Shown one piece after another: positions 48,445 to 57,175 of a stretch of DNA of 64,000 nucleotides. Below the pieces are notes generated by a model. That model made no database searches and was not told the DNA's origin. It saw only the letters and a program-made list of their open reading frames with translations. Made by a program: the position numbers and the translations under genes. The stretch comes from Thermoguttaceae bacterium (lineage in GTDB: Bacteria; Planctomycetota; Planctomycetia; Pirellulales; Thermoguttaceae). Where the stretch lies: contig JAFSMO010000027.1 in the NCBI GenBank assembly GCA_017447865.1, positions 1-64,000 on the forward strand. Reading direction: 5' to 3'. Every line of letters starts with the position of its first letter. Within the stretch, counting starts at the first letter, position 1.

Positions 48445-51120
48445 TCAAAGTTCCTGCTCGAATCTTTGCTCAACTCCCTGTTCGATCCCCTGCTCAAGTC
48501 CTGGATCAGAGCTTGGGGCAAAACCCGGATCAAAACCTTGACCACCCGTTTCTCCGAGGCTCAAACGCAGACGCTGCGCAATTCCGAGGCAGTGCCTGGA
48601 ATCTTCCCGCTCGCTTTGATTCATGCTCCCGTAAAATTTTCGGGCAAGGACTTCCTGCTGACGAATGATTTCGCGGACTGCTTGCGTGGAAAGCCCATTT
48701 TTCCGGATTTTCGGGACACTCTGGAACGGTTGAAGGACTACGATCACTTCTTTCTTCATGCGATTTCCGCGTATCGCGTATGAAATGTCTTTGCGCGAGC
48801 CGGAATTCTCGACCGGAAATTCCCCCAACTCTAGCTGGAGGATGAGCGAATTGCGGCTCTGCGAGGGAATGGCGAGCGTGAAGTGGAAGTCTTTGGCTTT
48901 CGCTTTCGGCCCAAGGTCCTCACTCGGTGCGCAATCTACTTCGGCGTTGATTCCTCCCTCGTTTTGGGGGTCCTGCCGGTACGTGACCGTAATCTGGTAC
49001 GGAACCAGACGATCCTGAACGTTCAGGTTAAAATCAAACTTCATTGGCTGATTCAGTTCCAGCGGCGCGAAGGTTTGGCCGGGCATCGGGGCGGGCCTGG
49101 TTTTGAGCTGCTGACGAACGGAAGCCATGAACGAATCCGCCCGGTACGAAATCGTGTACGCCTGAATCTCGGACGATTTTTCTTTTTTACTCCCGGTTTT
49201 GGCGCCGTAGAAGAAGCTTTTTTTATCCTCTCTGGTTCCCGTTTCCAGGGGCGCGACACTCTGAAGTACGAGGCCCTGAGACTCCGCGATTTCCAAAAGG
49301 TCCAGAGCTTTGAACGTCCCATCCAGTTCACGCTGGAAGACGAAAGCGTTCATTTGTTCTTCAGGAGCCGGAACGTCCACGATTTGCTGGATCTTTTCGA
49401 GCTGCTCAAGACTCAAAACCCAGTCCGTGACGCTCAGGCATTTTTGGCCCAAAGAATCAAAAGCCACTTCGCAGGTTCCGAACTGAGTCAGATTGGACCT
49501 GAAAACGAGTTCAAGTTCTTCCAGGGAAATATATACCGGAGTGAAAAGATGCGTGGCGGTCTTTTCAAGCGGATCAGGAAGTTTTCCCAGCTGACTCGAA
49601 TGGGCGACGTACACGAAATTGCCGCTTCGCACGAATTTGAAAGGAGTATCGGCGAGCAGGCTCCCAAGAAGGATTTCAGGATCGGCGTTTCTGCTCTTGC
49701 AGGAGACGGTCCCCTGAACGTCGAGCGCGGCCACGACTTTCAGACCGGTTTCGATCTGGTAAGAAGCCAGCGCTTTGCGGAGATCCACCCGGTATAAGTC
49801 AAGGGAATATTCTTCCTTTTGAATTGGTGTACCGGTTTCACTTCTGGTCTGATCTTCGGTCTGGTCTTCGGTCGAGATTTCTGCCGACTCTTCAGTCGGG
49901 ACTTCTGCCTGATCTTCGGTCAGATTCCGATTGGGTTTTTTGATTCGTGTGGGTTGATGGCTGAATGAACTCTCCGCGCTCTGCCTGTTGACGAAATAGG
50001 ATTCCGTTTCCCTTTGAATTTCATCTTGAGGTCTTGCCATCGGTTGAAATTGAGGCTGAGTTACGACCTGGGGCTCTGCCTGGGCTTCTGCCGGAAATGC
50101 AGCCTGGTTTGCCGGTTGAGTTTCCGCTTCATCATCCAGTTCGGGTTCCTCCTCATTTGAAATTTCGGCCTCGTTGGCGTTTTCAGGTGGGTTCACTCCC
50201 AGAATGGGCACGAGGGGGTTTTGGTCCAGGTCTTCCGAATTGTTGCGGACGGGCAAGCTCAGCGTATTGGGAGGCGCGGCGATGGAACCGACCGCCTGAT
50301 TGATGGGAGCCTCCTCAAAATCACCCGGATCCGCAATCATTTCGAGCGGAGTGATCGCCTGAGGCAAAGAGGGAGTCTGCACCAGCGCGGAGGTCTGAAT
50401 CAACTCGGGCGTTTCCATCGGCGCGGAAGTCTGAATTGGAATGGAATTCTGGATCGGCGCGGAAGTCTGGATTGGAATTGAAGTCGGAATTGGCGTGGGG
50501 CTTTGGGCCTGCGCGACCAGTTCGTGCGAAAGTGCATTTTGAGCGTTGGGGGTACTTTGAGCCTGAAATCTCCCCTGATTTTCGGCCGGATTCGCATCGA
50601 AGACAGGAGTCGCCTGGCTGTAATCGTTAACGCTAATTAATGATCTGGGTTTCTGCTCGGTAACTGGCTCATCTTCCTGTTTTTTTTGCGTGAGCTGCTC
50701 CGCTGAAGCCTTTCGGGCCTCGGTCAGTGCGTTCAAGGAATCGTTCAGTTCCGGGGAATTTTCCGCCATTTTCGCGAGTACGTCACCCAGGTTTTCCGCA
50801 TCGGCCTCGTCGGCGTCTTTCGAAGCAATCAACTGCTCAGTTGGTTCTGGCTGCGCAGAGGTTTCGGCTTTTTTCTGCTCCGTAGCGCTCGTGAACTCGT
50901 AAAGCGTGTGATTGGCCGAGAGCTGCTGGCGAATCTCATCTTTCAGGGATTTTTCCGTCGTATTCGTCCGTTCCGAGGTGAAATTGAACGAATCGTCGCT
51001 TTCATCCGGGTTGAAAGAATGAGCTAAAAACAGGTCGCCCTGATTGTAATAAAGGAGCCCGGTGACACACCCCAAAAGAATACTTGCGATTAAAATCAAA
51101 AAGCGGGATTCAATTTTCAC
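48445..51120 (-). CDS. exported STN-domain protein with low-complexity linker
   Basis: This 891-aa protein has an N-terminal membrane anchor or signal (FLILIASILLGCVTGLLYY, ~7-25). A very long Glu/Gln/Pro-rich linker (~40-430) follows, including tandem IPIQTSAPIQNS-type repeats. Then comes an STN domain (~435-505) with VDLRKALASYQIETGLKVVAALDVQG and LLADTPFKFVRSGNFVYVA. STN is found at the start of secretins and TonB-dependent receptors. The rest (~510-830) has secretin N1-like beta/alpha pieces (HLFTPVYISLEELELVF, LEQLEKIQQIVDVP), but I do not see the secretin channel domain. The last ~15 residues repeat a Q-G-x-E-Q motif. It may be a periplasmic secretin partner or a decayed secretin. Confidence 0.6.
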   Translation of the reverse strand: MKIESRFLILIASILLGCVTGLLYYNQGDLFLAHSFNPDESDDSFNFTSERTNTTEKSLKDEIRQQLSANHTLYEFTSATEQKKAETSAQPEPTEQLIASKDADEADAENLGDVLAKMAENSPELNDSLNALTEARKASAEQLTQKKQEDEPVTEQKPRSLISVNDYSQATPVFDANPAENQGRFQAQSTPNAQNALSHELVAQAQSPTPIPTSIPIQTSAPIQNSIPIQTSAPMETPELIQTSALVQTPSLPQAITPLEMIADPGDFEEAPINQAVGSIAAPPNTLSLPVRNNSEDLDQNPLVPILGVNPPENANEAEISNEEEPELDDEAETQPANQAAFPAEAQAEPQVVTQPQFQPMARPQDEIQRETESYFVNRQSAESSFSHQPTRIKKPNRNLTEDQAEVPTEESAEISTEDQTEDQTRSETGTPIQKEEYSLDLYRVDLRKALASYQIETGLKVVAALDVQGTVSCKSRNADPEILLGSLLADTPFKFVRSGNFVYVAHSSQLGKLPDPLEKTATHLFTPVYISLEELELVFRSNLTQFGTCEVAFDSLGQKCLSVTDWVLSLEQLEKIQQIVDVPAPEEQMNAFVFQRELDGTFKALDLLEIAESQGLVLQSVAPLETGTREDKKSFFYGAKTGSKKEKSSEIQAYTISYRADSFMASVRQQLKTRPAPMPGQTFAPLELNQPMKFDFNLNVQDRLVPYQITVTYRQDPQNEGGINAEVDCAPSEDLGPKAKAKDFHFTLAIPSQSRNSLILQLELGEFPVENSGSRKDISYAIRGNRMKKEVIVVLQPFQSVPKIRKNGLSTQAVREIIRQQEVLARKFYGSMNQSEREDSRHCLGIAQRLRLSLGETGGQGFDPGFAPSSDPGLEQGIEQGVEQRFEQEL

Positions 51121-51312
51121 GGTTTTACCTGGTCAATCTTCCCAAAAAACGGATGAATGGTCAAAACTAAAAAATTTTCCCCGAAATGGAGGAATTTTTT
51201 TACACTATTCTGATTTTAATGTTTTTTGGGAATCAGCGCAACACGAAAACCTTCACGAATCAGGAAATTTTAACAGAAAAAAGAAATATTGAAAAAAAAG
51301 AGCGCCTCCCCC

Positions 51313-51340
51313 TAGACAAAAGAAAGAAATTTGCTAAAAT
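51313..51340 (+). promoter_or_regulatory. promoter of rpsU
   Basis: TAGACA (51313-51318) and TAAAAT (51335-51340) are 16 bases apart, ~58 bases before the rpsU start. Confidence 0.6.
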
Positions 51341-51397
51341 ACTGAAAATATTTTAAAAAGATGATTTTTTTGACCGTCCATGAGGAGGTGATTTTTA

Positions 51398-51595
51398 ATG
51401 GTCAAACTGACGTTGAGAGAGAACGAATCGGTCCAGGAAGCAGTGCGTCGTTTCCGTAAACTGGTGGAACGCAGCGGCATCAAAAAGGAAATGCGCCGCC
51501 GTGAATTTTACGAGAAGCCGAGCGAAATCAACCGTCGCATCCGCCTCCGCGCAGAGCGTCGTTCCAAGCACCTCCGTGCCAAGGCCAAAGATTAA
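51398..51595 (+). CDS. rpsU: 30S ribosomal protein bS21
   Basis: The 65-aa basic protein matches bS21: [20 protein letters not shown], then [27 protein letters not shown] with a Lys/Arg-rich C-terminus. bS21 joins the small subunit near the anti-Shine-Dalgarno and helps initiation. The ribosome binding site is among the strongest in the window (GAGGAGGTGA, 6 bases before the ATG). A promoter precedes it and a terminator hairpin with a T-run follows, so it is a single-gene transcript. Confidence 0.96.
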   Translation: MVKLTLRENESVQEAVRRFRKLVERSGIKKEMRRREFYEKPSEINRRIRLRAERRSKHLRAKAKD

Positions 51596-51612
51596 TTTTA
51601 ATCGTCCAAACG

Positions 51613-51650
51613 AAACCATCAGGATTTCCATTCTGGTGGTTTTTTTATTT
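51613..51650 (+). terminator. rho-independent terminator of rpsU
   Basis: AACCATCAG pairs with CTGGTGGTT (one G-T pair) around ~10 bases and is followed by a run of T, starting ~20 bases past the stop. Confidence 0.8.
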
Positions 51651-51667
51651 TAAAGGCCTCTACTCCC

Positions 51668-51695
51668 TTGAAATCTTTTGAGTTTAGTGTAAAAT
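51668..51695 (+). promoter_or_regulatory. promoter of purB
   Basis: TTGAAA (51668-51673) and TAAAAT (51690-51695) are 16 bases apart; expected start ~51702, leaving a ~75-base leader to ATG 51776. Confidence 0.65.
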
Positions 51696-51775
51696 AAACG
51701 TTTTGATAAATAGAGGGGGCCCGAGGAATGGGAACTCCGCGCTGTTCATTATTAATTATTGGAAGGAAAACTGAC

Positions 51776-53209
51776 ATGGAGATCAATCGCAATGAGTACC
51801 GTAACCCGCTGATTTCCCGCTACGCCTCGAAGGAAATGAGCGCCATCTGGAGTGAGCAGCGAAAATTCAGCACGTGGCGCCGCCTCTGGGTCGCGCTGGC
51901 CGAAGCCGAGGCCGAGATGGGTCTGCCGATCACCGAGGAACAGCTCAACGAACTGCGCGCGCACGTGGACGACATCGATTTCGATCTGGCGGACGCCTAC
52001 GAGAAAAAACTCCGTCACGACGTTATGGCCCACGTGCACACGTACGGCGACGCCTGCCCGAACGCCAAAGGGATCATTCACTGGGGCGCGACGAGCTGCT
52101 ACGTCACCGATAATACGGACGTGATCCTGATCCGCGACAGTTTCCGGCTGATCCTCGCCAGGCTGCTGGACGTGATGCGTACGCTGGCGGCCACGGCGCA
52201 GAAGTACAAAGATTTGCCGTGCCTGGCGTTTACGCATCTGCAGCCCGCGCAGCCGACGACGCTCGGAAAACGCCTCTGCCTGTGGCTCTACGACCTGGTC
52301 ATGGACCTGGAGGACCTCGAGCACCGCGTGAGCCTCCTGCGCACCCGCGGCCTGAAGGGAACGACCGGCACGCAGGCGAGTTTTTACTCCTTATTTAATA
52401 ATGACGGCCAAAAAGTCCGCCAGCTCGAGGCGCTCGTCGATAAAAAGATCGGTTTCGAGAAATCGTTTGCCGTGACGGGGCAGACGTACCCGCGCAAACT
52501 TGACTCACAGGTCGTGGACGTCCTTTCGGGCATTGCGCAGTCGGCGCACAAAATGGCGACGGACCTGCGTATTCTGGCGCACCGCAAAGAGTGCGAGGAG
52601 CCGTTTGAGAGGAACCAGATCGGCTCCAGCGCGATGGCGTACAAGCGGAACCCGATGCGGTCGGAGCGCATTTGCTCGCTCGCCCGTTTTGTGATGAGCA
52701 TCCAGTCCAGCCCGGCCATGACGCTTTCGACGCAGTGGTTTGAGCGGACGCTCGACGACAGCGCGAACCGGCGGCTCGTGATCCCGCAGGCGTTTTTGGC
52801 CATCGACGCGATCCTGATCCTGTACCGGAACGTGATCGACGGGATGGTGGTCTATCCGAAGGTCATCGAGAAGAACCTCCGCGCCGAGCTGCCGTTCATG
52901 GCGACGGAAAACATCATGATGGCCGCGACGGCGAAAGGCGGCGACCGTCAGGAATTGCACGAGCACATCCGGCAGCACTCGCAGGCGGCGTCGGCCGTGG
53001 TCAAGCAGGAAGGGGGCGAAAACGACCTGATGACGCGTCTGGCCTCGGATCCGATGTTTGACGGCGTGGACCTGAATGCCGCGCTGGAGCCGAGCCTGTA
53101 CGTCGGCCGCGCCCCGCAGCAGGTCGATGAGTTCCTGGGCGAGATCATGGAGCCGATTTTCGCGAAGTACCAGAACGTGACCTCGCAGGAAAGTGAGATT
53201 TTCTGCTGA
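51776..53209 (+). CDS. purB: adenylosuccinate lyase
   Basis: PurB cleaves adenylosuccinate and SAICAR to release fumarate in purine synthesis. The 477-aa protein starts [21 protein letters not shown] and has the superfamily landmarks: [39 protein letters not shown] [16 protein letters not shown], and the signature loop [15 protein letters not shown] with the catalytic Ser. The C-terminal [13 protein letters not shown] closes the domain. Length is typical. AAGGA lies 8 bases before this ATG; the frame extends 16 codons upstream into the leader. It is monocistronic with its own promoter and terminator. Confidence 0.95.
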   Translation: MEINRNEYRNPLISRYASKEMSAIWSEQRKFSTWRRLWVALAEAEAEMGLPITEEQLNELRAHVDDIDFDLADAYEKKLRHDVMAHVHTYGDACPNAKGIIHWGATSCYVTDNTDVILIRDSFRLILARLLDVMRTLAATAQKYKDLPCLAFTHLQPAQPTTLGKRLCLWLYDLVMDLEDLEHRVSLLRTRGLKGTTGTQASFYSLFNNDGQKVRQLEALVDKKIGFEKSFAVTGQTYPRKLDSQVVDVLSGIAQSAHKMATDLRILAHRKECEEPFERNQIGSSAMAYKRNPMRSERICSLARFVMSIQSSPAMTLSTQWFERTLDDSANRRLVIPQAFLAIDAILILYRNVIDGMVVYPKVIEKNLRAELPFMATENIMMAATAKGGDRQELHEHIRQHSQAASAVVKQEGGENDLMTRLASDPMFDGVDLNAALEPSLYVGRAPQQVDEFLGEIMEPIFAKYQNVTSQESEIFC

Positions 53210-53217
53210 AACTCTTT

Positions 53218-53264
53218 TGGGGAGATACTGAACAAGTGATCCTAAGGTCCTGTTCAGTATCCCC
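53218..53264 (+). terminator. hairpin after purB
   Basis: GATACTGAACA pairs perfectly with TGTTCAGTATC, extended by a GGGG/CCCC end, with a 16-base loop, starting ~9 bases after the purB stop. T-run is absent, but the stem is strong. The rest of the 303-base gap to 53512 holds only a TATAAT at 53385-53390 with a weak -35. Confidence 0.65.
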
Positions 53265-53384
53265 TCCGAAATTCTAAATTCTTTCTGTTTTGCCTATCTT
53301 AAACCGATTTTTCTGCCTAATCCTAAATTTTTTCGAAATCCTTATAATAATTTTCATTATTATTTCTTTTTTAAGGAGAAATAC

Positions 53385-53390
53385 TATAAT
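53385..53390 (+). promoter_or_regulatory. -10 box upstream of the autotransporter gene
   Basis: A perfect TATAAT with no good -35 partner (TTTCTT lies 16 bases upstream). If used, the mRNA has a ~115-base leader before ATG 53513. Confidence 0.4.
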
Positions 53391-53512
53391 TTTCGACAGA
53401 AAAGGTCGATGAAGAAATGGTTACCAAAAAAGGTACACTTGGATGGTGTAATATTTGGGACCACAAAATACAATTTCCCGTATTTTGAATCATTGTTAGA
53501 AGGATTCGACAC

Positions 53513-56500
53513 ATGGAAGTTACAATGAGAAAGAAAAGTTCGCTATCGTCATGGATGGCGGCCGGCTTGGTTGCTTTGGGTGCAATCGGGCTGTATTCTC
53601 CGGAGGGGACGGCTTCTCCAATTTTGGCAGCCCCCGTTAATAATTCGGAGACCAATCTGAAAGGTACTTACGGTGTAGTCAGCACCGGAGAGCATCCTTA
53701 TTTTGGTGTTGATCACAATCTTGATCCTGGTGGAAATCCTGATCCAGGAATGAGTGGCCGTACGGAAGATCTTCTTCAGTTTACCGGTACCAATTTCAAA
53801 ATCGGTGCTGAGGGAGAGACGACCAAGTTCCTCTGGAAGACGAACTTTGGCCAGCGCGGCAATGCTGACGACATTACCATCACCATCGAGAACGGCACGA
53901 ACATCTTCGACAACCAGGGGATCTATATGGGTTCCCGCAATGATGGAACGGGGGCGGAAGACGTTGGAGGTCAGACCAGACTGGACATTTCCGGTGGTAC
54001 CAACCTCTTCACCCAGCGTGTCATCGTTGGGGGCGAAGGCGGAGTAGCCGGCAAGTCCACCATCAACATTTCGGGTGGTACGAACATCTTCACCTATGAC
54101 AAAGAGTTCAAGGGCGAACAAGAAGTTTCGTTAGGCGAAAAATCAGAGAACAAAAACAGAACCAACACTCTCAATGGCTGGACTGGCGTTACTCTGGATA
54201 AATACCTCGGTGACAACCGCTTTAACTCGGGGGTTTCGGGAGATGACTCCGACTGGCCGGCTGACTCTCGGTCCTATGGGTCCGTCAACATGTACAACTA
54301 CTACAACAACTATTACGGAGTTTACTTCTCCGCGATGGCTGGTGGACACAAGACTGAGGGCGTCGATCTGACGATCTCCGGCGGCAAGAATATGTTCAAC
54401 GTGGCGACGTACATCGGCGGCGGTTACGACCTTACCCCGTACTGCAGCGTGAACACGACTTCCAATGACGACGATGTCGTGAGCGGCGGAACCAACAACG
54501 TGAACATCACCGGCGGTTTCACCAACTTCGCGTCCCGGACATACTTTGGCGCTCAGAAGAGTAACACCACGGTCAACTTCTCCGGAAAAAGCACCACCTA
54601 CTTCATGGGTCAGACGATTTCGGAAGATATGGACCTGGCTCTTGCGAACGCCTATCTGGATGTTCCTGGCAGCTATCCGTCTTACACCAACGAATACAAA
54701 GGCGGCGACCTGCCGTACGTGTTCCTTGGCGGAAAAGAGGGGAGTGCCGAGGTCAACGTGAACGGTTTCAACCAAAACATGACCACGTTGGACATTCAGA
54801 CCTCCACCTTTGTGGGCGGCGCACACGAAACCTGGCTCGCTGGTGACCAGTACCTTCAGGAAACCATGGATGATGGCCAGTTGATTTATACCTTCCGCGA
54901 TAAGACCTCCGGCCTTTCGGGTAACTTCAAAAATGGTATCCGTCAAGACGCTGGAGTTGGCATTTTCAACCTTAATTCAGGTAAAATCAATATCGGTTAC
55001 GTCAACCGGACCGAAATTGTGAAGACCCGCGACAACAAGAACTGGAACTACAGAGACACCGAACCTCACGGAACGGTTTACCAGCCGACGGATTACCAGG
55101 ACCGCTACGAGCAGATTCGTCTCATCGGCGCGGCGACTGGCAGCCAGTTCAATGCGAACAGCGGTCGTCTTCAGTTCGAAGTCGTCGTTCACAAGGATCA
55201 GAAAGGCATCATCGACGCTGCGAAAGCGGACGGTTACTCCGGATACTTCACCGACGAGCTTGAGGACTACACCACGAACGCTAATGGTGATCAGGTCCTG
55301 GTCCTTGAAGCCGGTATGATTGCTTTCGACAAGATCACCATTGGAAGTGGTGTGGACATTACGGTCAAAGGCATGGGCAAAGTGTTGGCTCAGGCCGAAA
55401 ATGGAATCGGCTCTGCTGCGGGGCAGAAGGAATTCTACACCAATGCCGTGTTCGTCGATACGACCAACGCCACCTACAAGACCACTGACACGATCTTCAA
55501 GGACAACAAGATCATTCATGGTGAGGAACAGACCAATGTGAGTGTTGACCTCTCCGAGTCGTACCTGGCTTCCCTGGATACGCAGTCGAAGTCCACGTAC
55601 GCCAAGACGGTTTACGATAAATGGCTTTACAAAATCACGCTTGAAGACGTTCAGCCTGTCGATGATTCGACCGGGATCCAGACCAACCAGGTCCGTATGC
55701 ACATCGAAACCAAGGGCGACAAACTGAGCGATAACTATATCGGCAACATCCTGAACAACGCGGATACCTTCACCCAAGTCCTTTTGACTGGTGATACGAG
55801 ATGCCCGGAAGTGTACGATGCAATCGAACAGATTGTCAACACTTCCCAGAACGCTGAAGAAGCCGCTCAGAACTTCGACTTGCTGACCGGTGCCGGTTAT
55901 GCCAGCTATGCAGCCCAGCAGATTCGCCGGATGAGCAACTTCAACAGCATGATGATGGACCAGATCCTGGCCTCGGATATCTGCCTGAAGAACATCCGCA
56001 AAGGCGGCAACAACCAGGGTGATTGTGGAAGCTGCGGAAGCTGCGGAAGCTGCTGTCAGAACTGGACCGGATGGGGCCACTTCTACGGCGACGGCGGTGA
56101 AGTTCAGATGCGTCACTACCTCAGCGGTTATGACACCCATACCTACGGTGGAATGATGGCTCTTGACTGGACCAACTGCGAATCCTGCCACATCGGTGCG
56201 TTCTTCGACTACGCCAAGATGAACATGGATTCGAGCGCTCCGATGGGTAAATTCCTGCTGGAATCCGACAACTACACGGTTGGTTTGTACGCCAAATGGC
56301 TCGGCGTCTGCTGCACGGGTGGTTATGGAAGCCTCATCGCTACCTTGGGCTACAGCAAGATGGAATCCGAACGTGAAATGTACCTGGATGACTCGTTCAA
56401 AGGCTCCTCGCATGGAATCCTGCCGTCGCTCTTCTACGAACGCGGTTGGATCTTCTTCCCCTGCGAACGTTTCAGCCTGAACCCGTTCTTCAACCTGCAG

Positions 56501-56932
56501 TATGCCTACTTCCACAACGACGACTTTGTTGAAAGCGGTCTTGATGAAGTGGGTGACCCGAGCTTGCTGGCGCTGGATGTTCGTGACATCGACCATCACT
56601 CCCTCCGCACTCAGGTCGGTCTGCGGGTCAACCGTGACTGGATGCTCGGAAGCTGCCACGACCGTCGTTTGACCACCCGCTTCAAGGGTGCGTGGCTTCA
56701 CGATCTGCTGGGTGCCTGTGACCCGGTCGTCACCACCTCGCACTTTGGATACCCCGAATTCCCGGTTTGGAAAGTCAAGGGGAACAACGCGGGTCGTGAC
56801 TGGGGTATCATCGGCTTTGGTATCGACTTCAACGCAAGCTCCAGACTTTCGTTCCTGTTCGACTACAACTGCTACGTGAACCAATACACGACGATCCACT
56901 ACGGAATGGGAACCATGCGCTTCTCGTTCTGA
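53513..56932 (+). CDS. autotransporter with cysteine-rich junction and beta-barrel
   Basis: This 1139-aa protein is type V secretion-like. A signal peptide near the N-terminus (SSWMAAGLVALGAIGLYSPEGTAS, after MEVTMRKK) leads to a beta-rich passenger (~40-830) with repeated ISGGTNIF/ISGGKNMF and NITGGFTNF motifs of a beta-helix. A hinge at ~835-850 (DCGSCGSCGSCCQNW) leads to the autotransporter beta-barrel (~850-1139) ending in the C-terminal Phe (MRFSF) recognised by BAM. The barrel holds many further Cys pairs (CESCH, GVCCTGGY, CERF, GSCHDRR), unusual because Cys is normally avoided in autotransporters. AAGGA lies 8 bases before ATG 53513. A strong terminator follows. Confidence 0.88.
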   Translation: MEVTMRKKSSLSSWMAAGLVALGAIGLYSPEGTASPILAAPVNNSETNLKGTYGVVSTGEHPYFGVDHNLDPGGNPDPGMSGRTEDLLQFTGTNFKIGAEGETTKFLWKTNFGQRGNADDITITIENGTNIFDNQGIYMGSRNDGTGAEDVGGQTRLDISGGTNLFTQRVIVGGEGGVAGKSTINISGGTNIFTYDKEFKGEQEVSLGEKSENKNRTNTLNGWTGVTLDKYLGDNRFNSGVSGDDSDWPADSRSYGSVNMYNYYNNYYGVYFSAMAGGHKTEGVDLTISGGKNMFNVATYIGGGYDLTPYCSVNTTSNDDDVVSGGTNNVNITGGFTNFASRTYFGAQKSNTTVNFSGKSTTYFMGQTISEDMDLALANAYLDVPGSYPSYTNEYKGGDLPYVFLGGKEGSAEVNVNGFNQNMTTLDIQTSTFVGGAHETWLAGDQYLQETMDDGQLIYTFRDKTSGLSGNFKNGIRQDAGVGIFNLNSGKINIGYVNRTEIVKTRDNKNWNYRDTEPHGTVYQPTDYQDRYEQIRLIGAATGSQFNANSGRLQFEVVVHKDQKGIIDAAKADGYSGYFTDELEDYTTNANGDQVLVLEAGMIAFDKITIGSGVDITVKGMGKVLAQAENGIGSAAGQKEFYTNAVFVDTTNATYKTTDTIFKDNKIIHGEEQTNVSVDLSESYLASLDTQSKSTYAKTVYDKWLYKITLEDVQPVDDSTGIQTNQVRMHIETKGDKLSDNYIGNILNNADTFTQVLLTGDTRCPEVYDAIEQIVNTSQNAEEAAQNFDLLTGAGYASYAAQQIRRMSNFNSMMMDQILASDICLKNIRKGGNNQGDCGSCGSCGSCCQNWTGWGHFYGDGGEVQMRHYLSGYDTHTYGGMMALDWTNCESCHIGAFFDYAKMNMDSSAPMGKFLLESDNYTVGLYAKWLGVCCTGGYGSLIATLGYSKMESEREMYLDDSFKGSSHGILPSLFYERGWIFFPCERFSLNPFFNLQYAYFHNDDFVESGLDEVGDPSLLALDVRDIDHHSLRTQVGLRVNRDWMLGSCHDRRLTTRFKGAWLHDLLGACDPVVTTSHFGYPEFPVWKVKGNNAGRDWGIIGFGIDFNASSRLSFLFDYNCYVNQYTTIHYGMGTMRFSF

Positions 56933-56955
56933 TAACAACGACTTCAAATACGGGA

Positions 56956-56990
56956 AAAAAGGTCCTCACTCTTGTGAGGACTTTTTTTAT
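56956..56990 (+). terminator. rho-independent terminator of the autotransporter gene
   Basis: GTCCTCAC (56962-56969) pairs with GTGAGGAC (56974-56981) around TCTT and is followed by seven T (56982-56988), 30 bases past the stop. Confidence 0.92.
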
Positions 56991-57087
56991 TCTCATGGCC
57001 CGTTAAAGCTTCTAATCGTTAAAGATTCGCTTATCCTAATAATAACCGGACAATCAATGGAAATTTTGCTGGATTCTCAAAAATGCC

Positions 57088-57116
57088 TTGTTAGAAGATT
57101 TGTTTTTTCCGATAAA
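57088..57116 (+). promoter_or_regulatory. possible promoter of the giant adhesin gene
   Basis: TTGTTA (57088-57093) and GATAAA (57111-57116) are 17 bases apart, ~60 bases before ATG 57176. Both boxes are imperfect. Confidence 0.4.
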
Positions 57117-57175
57117 ATCGAAAGCGTTATATAGTGTACTTACTGATACTAGCTTTAAAATTACGAGGTCATTTC

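Noticed and set aside
54977..56947. Minus-strand frame of ~650 codons opposite the autotransporter
   Set aside because: No family features or ribosome binding site; the plus strand has a complete barrel ending in Phe and a terminator.
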